From Pleurotus ostreatus/Saccharomyces cerevisiae fusant (lineage: Eukaryota; Opisthokonta): a stretch of DNA of 64,000 bases. Position 1 is the stretch's first letter; each line of letters opens with the position of its first letter. A program made the position numbers and the translations under genes. Under the pieces are notes generated by a model that did not search any database, was not told the DNA's origin, and worked only from the letters and a program-made list of their open reading frames with translations. Shown here piece after piece: positions 47,504 through 57,092 of the stretch. The stretch is from the NCBI GenBank assembly GCA_024196135.1, contig JAMQCK010000008.1, positions 186,001 through 250,000 of the forward strand. Reading direction: 5' to 3'.

Positions 47504-50500
47504 TCACATGACGGTGCAACCCCAACCGCTATTTCTTCTCTGCGCTTCCTCCCGTTGGCGTTGTTCATTCTCGAGTCTGCGAGCCTCCACCTGCCACTGT
47601 CTATTTGGATACACCTCCCTCGGATACTGCGCCGCCTCCGTCTGCTGAGCCTGTCTGTTTATCTCCTCTGTTCTCCTTCGCTGCGCCTCCCGCCTCTGCG
47701 CGATGTCCCTGAGGATACGGTGCTGCTCCATGATATCGACAGCGTCATACTCGAATTCCCGAGGACGTGGCGGCGGCGGATGCTGCGGTGGCGGTAGCCT
47801 ATGAGGCACCTGCGCTGGTGGTGCCTGCTGAGGCGCCTGCGCGGGACGCACATCTTCGTATATCCCACCGTGTGCTTGCGTCATATGATCATAGATCTCG
47901 TCGCGAGGGAACACTTGAGTGCATCTCCAGCAGAAGTGTGCACCGCAGCGACATGAGATGTGGTTGCAGCCTTCCGTCTTTTCTACGAGCACTTGGCAAG
48001 TTGGGCAACGCTTGAAGTTCTGCTCGGCGATGAGCGCATCGTTCAATCGCTCGTCGTGCTTTCGCTGGACGTCGCGCGCATTCTCCTCGCATGTCCTACC
48101 GACGTGTGCCCCTTCGTTGCAGCCCGTGCAGACGGTCGCGAAGCACGACGGACAGGACAAGAACTGCTGGTCACCGCTGGTAACATACACCTGCTCGCAC
48201 GCAGCAGTCCGGCAGTACTTCAGTTTGTCCGGGTTCCTCTCAATGTGCGCCGTGAACGCAGCGTCGAAGAGCTTCGTCACCGCATCCTCGGTGAGGAACT
48301 TGCGTATCGTCGGGATGGGAATTGGCACCGCGCAGGTCGCATCCTCCCCGATGCATAGGAGAGGGAAGGTCTTGTTCTCCGTCGCGCTCGACAGCAGATG
48401 CTTGGCGCAGGCCGTGCAGTAGATGTGGCCGCACCCTAGACGGAACGGAGCGGACGGCTCCATGTAGCAGACTGGACACGTCGCATCCACAGCCGCGGAG
48501 GGGCGATACGTCGCGGACTCCGTGATATGGCGCTCTACCGCGCGTCGCGCTGCCTCACCGCCGCGGACGACGACATTGCACCGCGCGCGGGGGCCGTCGA
48601 GCTTCGCGTTCTCCTCGCCGAGCTCCTCCTTGAGGGCGGGAATGCCCTGGCGCAGGAAGTACGCCACAACCGCTGGCTTGATTGGAATCGAAATTTCTAG
48701 CGCTGCCAGCCGGTCCTCCTCCTGCTGGATCTGCTCGCGGGCTGCAAGAATCGCAGCCGGCTCGCCAAACGCCTTGAGCGTATGCGTGCGCGCATCGCGC
48801 AGGATAAACGTCCCCGTGCGCTCCGCCACGCCATCTAGGTACCGTTCGGTGAGGCCCGCGACCCATACCGCAAGGATCGGCCCTCGCGCAAGGTCCTCTG
48901 CGCGAACCTTAAGCTGCCCCACAGCCTCCTTCTCCTTCCCCGATATCTGGATGAAGACATGGGGCCGACCGGGGTGTCGCGGGGCGTCGATCCGCAAGGA
49001 CGCGGCCGCCCCGCTGCCAGCGAGTTCGTCCCATTGGCGCTTCTGGACGTTGTATTGCCGGACCGGGATGGAGAGTTTGTACTGCACAGGCTCGTCCAGA
49101 CGGGTATACAGCGGCCAGTTGCCGTTCCAGGTGAACCTCCTCTGGCCTTCGAGGCTGACGCGTACGCGCTCTGCTACACCACCATCGTCGAAAGCCACGC
49201 GCGCCTGGATCATCTTCTCGTTGGGACGCGTGGTGTTTGTAATCTGCGCCGCCGGTGCGTACAGCCTAATGTGGTGGCCCAGCTGAACAATTGCGTCGTC
49301 GACGTTGTAGTCTTTTGCCAACTGTCTCAGTATATCGGTGGCGTCAGTGAAGCGGGAGACGTCGTCAGTCGAGACAGAGAGAGGCAGACCATCCACAATG
49401 ATCGAGGTTGAGGGCAAACCCATATTAAAAGGACCCGCATTCCGAGGCCTTCGAACGAAAACATTGACCCGCCGTCCAGATAGTATACGGCCATTCAGCT
49501 CGTGGGCCTTGGATTCAGCCAAGTCCGACGAAAGGTACGTAGCCATGTAGCTGACCGACGGCGCTCTCCACCATATGGCGAGCACGTAAGTCGAGCTCCC
49601 GGTCACGCCGCCGCCATCGACCAGGGTCGCGCTAAGGCGATTGCCATCCATCTCGGCGTCATCGATTGCCTCCACCAGACGCTCGGCCTCATCCCGCTTG
49701 ACGAGGACCTCGCCTTCGCGCTTGTATCGATTATGCGAAACGACGCGGAAGTCTCCCGCAGATACGTCCTGTCCTAGGATCAGGAGCGAGAGGGTGTCGA
49801 GCGTCGCGTTTGCCGGAAGACCGGTGATTCGGACGATAGACGTGTGGAAGCCGGTTACAAGAGAGTGGATGGTGGCACCGGCACTGAAGGTGACAATGGA
49901 GCCGCCGATTAGCCTCGTGAAGGTATGGTCGGCTTCCTCTCGAACGATGCGTGCAAGGCGGGCTTCGTTTTCTGCTTCCTTTGCTGCGGCTCGTTGCGCA
50001 CGAGCCTGTTGATTCGCTTGACCGGACGAACTAGAGGAAGCAACTGGCGGCGTAGATTCTTCAAAAATAGGAGGTACCTGAGGTGCGGGCGAGCCAGGGG
50101 GAAGCTGCGCGTACGATAGCGTAAGTCGCCAGATATACAACCGAGCATTGCGATTGCGCACCTCCGTATCATGGCTGAATCGGCAGTTATCGCCTCGATT
50201 GCACTTTCCTTTGCTGTAGTAGGAACACTTCTGCACGCCATTGCGAAGCCCTTCAGTTTCCGATCGCAAGGTTCCTAAGAACATATCAGCATATGCGGAT
50301 ATTACTACCGTGGATCACACTGACCGTTAGCGGGAGGACGTCCTCTGCCACGGCCTCGAGACGCGCCACGTCTCTGTTGCTTGTTCGACCACTGAGAGGT
50401 CGATTAACCAATGCTTATCATACGAAGTAGCTGGGACGAATAAACGTGTGCTCACCGCATCTTGTACCGTCGGCCTACCGACATTGGCATCGTGACTAAA

Positions 50501-50584
50501 CTGACAATTCTCCCGTCTGCAGTTCCCAGCTTGATAGAACCGACACGTTGGCCGACTCCTCGATTGTTGTCTGTTGACTTGCAT
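47504..50584 (-). CDS. RBR-type E3 ubiquitin ligase with CCCH fingers and C-terminal CaaX box (copy A)
   Basis: RBR ligases take ubiquitin from an E2 onto a RING2 cysteine, then to the substrate. The start at 50582-50584 (MQVNRQQSRSRPT) opens a first CCCH finger, CRFYQAGNCRRENCQFSH, then a QQRRGASRGRGRGRPPANG linker and a second finger, CSYYSKGKCNRGDNCRFSH. An RRM-like region (IVRITGLPANATLDTLSLLI) and a KH-like region (ERTGTFILRDARTHTLKAFG) precede RING1 (CPVCYMEPSAPFRLGCGH), IBR (CPSCFATVCTGCNEGAHVG) and RING2 (CPTCQVLVEKTEGCNHISC), with the likely catalytic Cys in EGCNH. The protein ends RRNSGWGCTVM: CTVM is a CaaX prenylation motif. Four exons; introns near 50457, 50322, 50162. Tandem partner of the gene at 51451. 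Confidence 0.88.
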
Positions 50585-51450
50585 CCCCTGTCGTTGTGAT
50601 GGTGGCGAGGAAGAAAAACCGTCATTCGCTATTAAGCGCCCGCCCTTCTTAAGCCCGCAGGCCAAGGCGTGGGGACCTGGCCAACATTAGCGGTACTAGG
50701 ATGACGTTTGGTCGCCGTTTCGTGCCCAGTGAGGCCGAAGGAGTCCCGGGCTTCGATGTCTCATGACACAAGAATTGAGCACTTCTGGTGCACAATAGTA
50801 CGATAACAGTATAGCTGAGGACATCAAGATGCATGAGTTCGATTGATGCGACAAACCTGATTAACGAGCTTTACCTTTACCAGCGCAATTTTGAGTGGCG
50901 CACAGGTTGCCCATCGTGACTCGATGCCCAGAATTTCTTCGTACACCTTCTTGTCGGACACAAGCGGTAATCAAAGACAATCTTGAGGAAGATAGCCATC
51001 TCCCGAAAAACCTAGTACATATTCCGATCCAGGGACAGGCCGCAGTATTCATTGGCTTCCCTCCGCCCTTGATTGAAGGGAAGGTTATGACTCTGACAAG
51101 TGATGCGCCATCAAATAAAGTGTCGTCTGGATGAAAGGATAGCGGCGAAGGAATTTCACAAACGGATGAAGACAAGGTGGGAAGTAATGACACGGCGATT
51201 GCCGAACCACCAAAGGTGCGACGCCCACAGCCCCAAATATACACAAGCAAGCTGATAGCGATCTACTTGTTCGTCAGTCTAGTTGCAAAAGCATGAAATA
51301 TTGTCAGTAACGACGCATATTCCTCCGTCGCGCTTTGACTACCCGCCTCATCAGCCAAGCTGGTTCCTAGAAATGATTACTCGGAGAATGAATGTACTAC
51401 GAATGGGCCCGAATAGTTCGGACTCGAAAGGGTACACATATACATCGATG
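50585..51450. other. Intergenic region between the two RBR ligase genes
   Basis: About 870 bp between the copies. The left part is the copy A promoter, with GTACTAGGATGACGT at 50693-50707. The right part is the 3' flank of copy B. No gene seen. Confidence 0.5.
50693..50707 (-). promoter_or_regulatory. Element shared by the two RBR promoters (copy A)
   Basis: The 15-mer GTACTAGGATGACGT (+ strand) lies about 110 bp upstream of the copy A start and recurs at 54750-54764 upstream of copy B. It includes TGACGT, a CRE/ATF half-site. Surrounding sequence is much less alike, so the 15-mer stands out. Confidence 0.5.
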
Positions 51451-54400
51451 TCACATAATATTGCACTCCAAGATATGGCGCTTTCTCCTCCAAATTCCCT
51501 TCCGCTTGCGTGTATATGGCTCCGTCGTGAAATCATACATCGCCGGTATCCGTCGCACTCGTTGCAACATTACAAGATTTGGATATGGAGCAGTGGGGGT
51601 AGGCGTGCGTCGTCTAGTATCTTCAACCTCATGAGATTCATCGGACTCGTTGAGCTCATCAGCGTCCTCAGCCTGTATCCCTCTTCGTCAAACTTCCCCA
51701 AGAATATTGTACCGCTCCAGAGCATGGACCTCGTCGTCCTGCAAGGGCTCGGCGTATGGCGTTGGCGCTCGATCGTAGTCGTCAAATTGCGGAGGAGGAA
51801 AATACGGATTGTATGCTTCAAGTCTTCGCCTCATTTCGAAGTACGCTCTTGGTCGATGGATTGGAGGTGCTACGTCCGGCCGGATATCCTCGCCTATACC
51901 GTATCCTCCGTGGGCCTCCGTCATATGCTCGTAGATCTCGTCGCGTGGGAAGACCTGAGCGCACCTCCAGCAGAAATGGACACCACAGCGACATTCGATG
52001 TGATTGCAGCCTTCGGTCTTCTCGACGATGACCTGGCAGCTCGGACAGCGCTTGTAGTTCTGCTCAGAGATGAACGCATCGTTGAGTTCGTCGTGCTTCC
52101 TCCGGATGTCCCGAGTGACCTCTTCGCATGTCCTGCCCTCATGCTGGACTTCCCCGCAACCAGTGCAGATGGCAGCGAAGCATGAGGGGCAGGTTAATAC
52201 ACGCCGTACACCACTAGTACTGTGAACCTGCCCGCACGCTGCAGTGCGACAATACTTGAGCTGGTCCGGGTGCCGTTCGACATGCGCTGCGAAGGCCGCC
52301 GCAAAGAGCTTCGCCATCGCGTCCTCGGCCAGGAATCTCCGGATCGTTGGAATGGGTACGGGAACCCCACAGGTGACATCGTCCCCTATGCAAAGGAGCG
52401 GGAAGGTCTTGTTCTCCGTCGCGCTAGAGAGCAAGTGCTTCGCGCAGGTTGTACAATAGACGTGGCCGCACCCCAGACGGAATGGCGCGCAGGCCTCCGT
52501 GTAGCAGACTGGACATATGGTATTCGCAGCCACAGGGAGGCGGTAGGTCGCAGCTTCGGTCATATGCCGCTCGACGGCGCACCGAGCGACTTCGCCGCCA
52601 CGAACGACTACGCTGCACCGCTCCCGAGGCCCAGCCAGTCTCGCATGATGCTGCCCAAGCTCCTCCTTGAGCGCCGTAATGCCTTGACGTTGGAAATACG
52701 ACACAAGCGCCGGCTCGATCGGGAACACTGTCTCCAGCCGTGCCAGACGGCTCTCCTCTCCCCTGATCTCCTCGCGCGCTCGAAGGATCGCAGCCGGTTC
52801 GCAAGACACCTTTAGCGAGCGGGTTTGCGCGTCCGGCAAGATGTACATCCCTGTGCTCTCTGCAACGGCGTCCAAGAATTGCTCGGTGAGACCCGCTGGC
52901 CATGCTCCTAGATCCACCCCTCGCGCAAGGTCCTCGGCGCGCACCTTGAGTCGGCCCACCGCCTCCTTCTCCTCACCGCGTATTCGTATGGAGATATTTC
53001 GCCGGTCTTCATGATGCCGGATTTCCATCTTCAGCGACGCCATCGCTCCGCCACTGGCGAGTTCACCCCACTGGCGCTTCTGGGCCTCGTATTGCCGGGC
53101 CGGGATGGTTAGCTTGTACTGCACGGGGGCGTCGAGGCGCGTGTGCACCCGCCATCTCCCATTCCACGGGAAGCTCCTTTGACCGTCAAGGCTGGAGCGT
53201 AGACGCCCAGCTGCTGCGCCATCGTCGATGGTAATTCGGACCATGACCATGTCTTCCTTGGATCCCGGACGCGTGACGTGTTCGATTCGCGCGCCCGGGG
53301 CGTGCTTACGGACGTGGTCTTCCAGGAAGGATATCGACTGGTCGATATCGTAGTCCCCGAACGGCTGCCTGACCACGTCGTCGGTGCCCGCGAAGCGAGA
53401 GACCTCACCGTCCGTGACGGAAACGGGAAGTCCATTCACGATGACTGCCGTCGAGGGCAGAACATCAAGGTTCGCATTTCGTACGTTCTGAACGATAGCT
53501 TGGACTCGCCTATCGCGCATGGGCCGGCCATTCAGTGCGCGGGCTCGAGATTCTGCGGAGGCGGTCGAGCGGTACGTGGCGACGTAGCTCACGGACGGCG
53601 CCCTCCACCAGATAGATAGCACGTAGCTTGGATTACAGGTCACTCCGCCTGCGTCGACCACGCTCGCGCGCAACCGACTGCCGTCCATGTCCGCGCCATT
53701 GAGCGCTGCGACCAGCTTCTTGGCGTACCTGCATTCGACGAGGACCTCGCATACGTTGTTGTAGGTGTCGTGCGAAGACACCCAGAAGCTTTCCGGAGGG
53801 ATGCCACGGCGGTCGATCAGAAGCGAGACGGACTCGGGCGTCGACCTAGTTGGAAGACCGGTAATCTTGACGGTTGAGATGTGGGATCCGGCGACAAGAT
53901 ACTGGATCGCGGCGCCAGCGCCGAAGGTGACGATACATCCACTGATCGATTTCTTGAACGTATGCGCAGCGTCGTCCTGGACGATACGTGCAAGGCGGAC
54001 CTCGCGCTCCGCGTCTCCGGCTGCACCCCGTTCTTCGTGACTGGGACGCCGCTCTGACGAGCCCGACGAGGACTCAAGAGCAGGCGCGCATGTCTGTTCG
54101 ATGATGACGGGTAATTGAGTCCGAGATGAGCTCACAGGAAGCTATACGTGGGAAGTAATGAGTTACTGCACACGATCAACAACGCGTCGACGCACCTCCG
54201 AATAGTGGTGGAAGCGGCAGTTTTCGCCTTGGATACAATTCCGTTTGCTGTGATACAGGTATACACTCGCGCCAATATTACGGTCTTCGCTACTGGAGCG
54301 GAGGTCAGCTGGTAATGGTTTAGCATCTTCGAATATGTGGCACGGGATCAAACCGACCACTATGGGGAGGGCGGCCTGCCCTTGCATTTTGAGGTATACC

Positions 54401-54619
54401 TTGTCTTCGCTGGTCGCTCAGCTTCCTGATACTCTTAAAAAGACCGTATGTAAGAAACAAAGTTTTCAAGAGGAACAGGCGTTTGCTCACCGAGCTTGAC
54501 GCCGCCCCACTGATGTTTCCAACTGAATAGAACTGGCCGCCTCCTCTTGTACTGTCCCCGACCTGAACAGAGTGTGAGAGCGGGGGTGCCCTCGATTGCT
54601 GCTGGTTGCTCTGCATCAT
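51451..54619 (-). CDS. RBR-type E3 ubiquitin ligase with degenerate CCCH region and alternative CaaX tail (copy B)
   Basis: A tandem duplicate of the preceding gene, alike from the RRM-like part onward. Start at 54617-54619 (MMQSNQQQSRAPPLSHSV). The first finger is lost (GQFYSVGNISGA where copy A has CRFYQAGNCRRE) and the second lacks its first Cys (VYLYHSKRNCIQGENCRFHH). RING1 (CPVCYTEACAPFRLGCGH), IBR (CPSCFAAICTGCGEVQHEG) and RING2 (CPSCQVIVEKTEGCNHIEC) are intact. A 57-nt intron (51673-51729, donor gtccat, branch tttgac, acceptor atacag) contains an in-frame TGA at 51688-51690. Spliced, the protein reads LQDDE-AEDADELNESDESHE, then a basic TRKRKGIWRRKRHILE and CNIM, a CaaX box, stopping at 51451. 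Retained, it ends ERYNILGEV without a lipid anchor. The N-terminal exon model (a 26-nt exon 2) is tentative. Confidence 0.82.
51673..51729 (-). promoter_or_regulatory. Frame-neutral intron carrying a stop codon, copy B
   Basis: A 57-nt intron (19 codons) whose only in-frame stop is TGA at 51688-51690. Splicing adds the basic CaaX tail; retention ends the protein early. Donor gtccat is weak, which would favour partial retention. Confidence 0.55.
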
Positions 54620-54997
54620 GGATGAGAAGAGGGGAGTGGCTGGAGGGCGCGAGCAGGAAGCAAGGTGGTCACTGGTCAGTCGGCCAATATGAAGCGCCCT
54701 CCCTCTTTAGTGCCGACAGCACGAGCTTTCAGCCAGGCAGGGCTGTGCAGTACTAGGATGACGTCTAGCCCGCGTTCTGTCCTCTGCAAGGCCAGAAAAG
54801 TCCTGGCCGTTGCATTCCCATGGCAAAAGTGATTCGATTGGATCACGGGGTATTCAAGGTGGAGGTCGCTGCAAAAGTCAAACCATGAGTCCGGGCGAAG
54901 CGGCAAGTCGGATCGATCAACTCACCCTTTCTAGGGCCGCTCGACTGCGGCAGGGAGGCAAGCAGAGCAGGAAAAAAGTCACGTACGCTTCTTTATC
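54620..54997. other. Intergenic: copy B promoter and 3' flank of tRNA-Asn
   Basis: About 380 bp. The left half carries the copy B promoter, including the shared 15-mer at 54750-54764. The right end flanks the tRNA 3' end; on the minus strand a T-rich run (GACTTTTTTCC) lies about 20 bp downstream of the tRNA and may act as Pol III terminator. Confidence 0.5.
54750..54764 (-). promoter_or_regulatory. Element shared by the two RBR promoters (copy B)
   Basis: Second occurrence of GTACTAGGATGACGT, about 130 bp upstream of the copy B start codon. It matches the copy at 50693-50707 base for base over 15 bp. Confidence 0.5.
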
Positions 54998-55090
54998 TGC
55001 CCCGGTGAGGCTCGAACTCACGATCTTGTGATTGCAGACTCGAAGCTGTAAGTAACAGTCACACGCCTTAACCAGCTGGGCCACGGGGCA
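54998..55090 (-). tRNA. tRNA-Asn (GTT) with a 20-nt intron
   Basis: The minus strand folds as a standard tRNA. The 7-bp acceptor stem is TGCCCCG with CGGGGCA. The D arm includes AGCTGGTTAAGG. The anticodon stem TGTGA/TCACA encloses a 7-base loop with GTT, the Asn anticodon, at 55054-55056. The T arm is GTGAG-TTCGAGC-CTCAC. A 20-nt intron (55033-55052 on the + strand) interrupts the loop one base 3' of the anticodon, the canonical position for eukaryotic tRNA introns. The discriminator base is G. A T run about 20 bp downstream may terminate Pol III. The sequence around the anticodon (TTAAGGCGTGTGACTGTTA) matches the Asn isoacceptor well. Confidence 0.93.
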
Positions 55091-55344
55091 CGTGCCGAAC
55101 AGCACTCTTGCGGAGGGAGCGGAGAGGTACCTACCCTCGTCACGTTCAGCCAGGGGCGGGGGGCGCTTTCATGAGGATGAATAGAATGGACGACGTTGAA
55201 GCAGTTGGTTGCAGCAATGGTGTACAATGAACATTCGACCAGGAAAGGTGATTTACGTCTCCAGCTTGCCGACGCTGTGCGCGACGAAGTGGAAGGTGTT
55301 CAAAGATGATATATCTGTTACAGGAAGTCTTAGCATTTGGTTCG

Positions 55345-56503
55345 TCAAGCGTAGATTTCGAGGTGCGTACCCGTCTTCGCGGTGGTCGCTGTAACAGCCT
55401 TTGGCTTCACGGGCTTGAAGACCTTGCTGGCCTCATCGTACGCCCATCCACGGGCTTGCGCAGCTGGTGACCCTGTCATCAAACGAGCGCATTGATGATA
55501 GAGCATAACCATACCCGGTACAATCTGCTCCGCTGGCAAGCCCAGGTACGTCTCTACCAGGCTGAGCGGAACCTCCGTGTACGCGCGCGACAGCAGTTGG
55601 AACGTTCGCTCGCGGAAGGAATCTGAGGGTAGATTGAGTACATATTTGGTCACAACCAAGCATTAACACTCACCGAGGAATTGTCTGAGCAGCGCATGAA
55701 GCACCTGGGTGATCGGCTCCTCGAAGTCGTTCGCGACGTTGACGAGTGTTTCTACCCGAGAGTACACCTGATCGTACCGCCGCTGCCAGGTAAGCGCAAC
55801 GAGGCTGTTCAGGCCCTGCACGATCGGCAGTCCGTGCAGTTGCTCGGGGAGACGCGAGAGCGCGAAGCGTGCGGGGGTCCTGTGCGCGGGTTGTTGCAAG
55901 GGAGTCGACAGGGGCGGAGGGATATTCGGAGAAGATAGAGTGGACAGGTGGGAGAGGATATTCGAAGGAAGAAGATGAACAGGGGATGAGCGCAGCAACG
56001 GGGGGATTCATGATCAGTACACGCGCCACTCGACCAAACGCGTCCTATACGCACAAGTCGTCCACGATCAGATACGCCAGGACCATCGGCGCGATAACCA
56101 GCAGACGCGCCGGCGAGTTGGAGTCACCCTGCGGAAGGCAGATGGTCAGCAAACGGTTGTCAAGTCATAGATCGCCCTCGGCGCTTACGACAAGGTCTGC
56201 GCGCTCCGCGAGCGCGACAACGTCCGCATACTGCCCCTGTGCAACGGTGGCGCTGATGCCAGCGAAAGCAGAGCGAAAGACCGTGTCGTCGGGTGCGCGT
56301 TCGGGGGCCTTAGACTTGCTCGAGGAGGAGGAAGAGGCAGAGGGGCCTGGGACAGGCGCCGGCGTGGCGGGAGGCGCAGGGTCGGTGGACATCTCGCTGC
56401 TAGCTGCTGCTGCGGCAGCGGCAGCGGCGGCCTCTGCCTTAACCTGGTCCTCAATCTCGATGGAGCTCGTGGGGGGAGGTGTGGGTGGGGCGCGAACGGA
56501 CAT
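55345..56503 (-). CDS. CSN8: COP9 signalosome subunit 8-like protein
   Basis: CSN8 belongs to the PCI family of the COP9 complex, which removes NEDD8 from cullins. The start at 56501-56503 (MSVRAPPTPPPTSSIEIEDQ) begins a disordered Ala/Ser/Pro-rich arm with a run of ten or so Ala, followed by FRSAFAGISATVAQGQYADV. Conserved exons then read RFALSRLPEQLHGLPIVQGL, ALTWQRRYDQVYSRVETLVN, and DSFRERTFQLLSRAYTEVPL, SLVETYLGLPAEQIVP, the CSN8/PSMD8/eIF3k-type PCI core. The end is AKTGTHLEIYA. Introns near 56105-56210, 55900-56055 and 55625-55675 join in frame. RPN12 and eIF3k are alternatives; the ALYSLP-like and SFRxRTF segments fit CSN8 best. The family call is good, the exact subunit moderately so. 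Confidence 0.75.
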
Positions 56504-56618
56504 GATGGTGGGAGACAAAGGGTGCTGATCACGACTTCACTTCAATGGAATAACGTTCACACCCACCGGGCCAGTAAAACAGGATTCTGTAGGGATACGC
56601 TATAGTATGCTACATTTA

Positions 56619-56882
56619 CTAGACTGACATTTCTCCTGAGCAGACATCCACTCGTAATGATGGGCCCCCCTCCTCGTCTTCCTCGGGTCCTCTCCCTTCA
56701 CCCTCACCTATCATGATACCCCTGTGCACTAAAATGGTCCATATGCGCCTCCTGAAACTTGCGTCGACCGCTCCGTAGATATACAACCCTAGCTCAGCGA
56801 AGCCTAGAGTCATCAGGGCACCCATATTGCCTGCGCTGACGATGCCGATGCGAGAGAATTGACTGCTTGTTATGGTCTTCAT
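56619..56882 (-). pseudogene. Fragment of a 6-phosphogluconate-dehydrogenase-like NAD-binding domain
   Basis: The minus-strand ORF reads MKTITSSQFSRIGIVSAGNM followed by GALMTLGFAELGLYIYGAVD. RIGIVSAGNMG with LGFAELG is the Rossmann start (glycine-rich loop) of the fungal 6PGDH/beta-hydroxyacid dehydrogenase family. After about 45 residues the match ends, and the rest (RRRIWTILVHRGIMIGEGEG) is unrelated. No room remains for the other 400 or so residues before the COP9 gene start at 56503. So this is a truncated gene, with its start 210 bp from the divergent DRN1 gene. An alternative is that a short functional protein is made, but nothing suggests it. Confidence 0.45.
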
Positions 56883-57092
56883 GATTACTTCAGCTCGGCG
56901 CGCCTTCAAGCGGCGATGGTCGTGGTAGATTGCAAGCGCAAGATAGAGCAGCAGGCATATCGAAGTGTAGGATATGTTCTCTTCTCGAGGTCACTGTTGA
57001 CATTGACGTTGGCGATTCAGGACAAGTCGCGCGCGCTGCCGAAGCGCCGGTGAGCAATATGTGGCGTCGCTGTGCTCATTGTTCTCGCCGTC

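Noticed and set aside
51688..51690. TGA as the true end of RBR copy B
   Set aside because: It lies in a well-formed 57-nt intron, and the frame beyond stays open for 68 codons to a CaaX box. Kept only as the possible intron-retained end.
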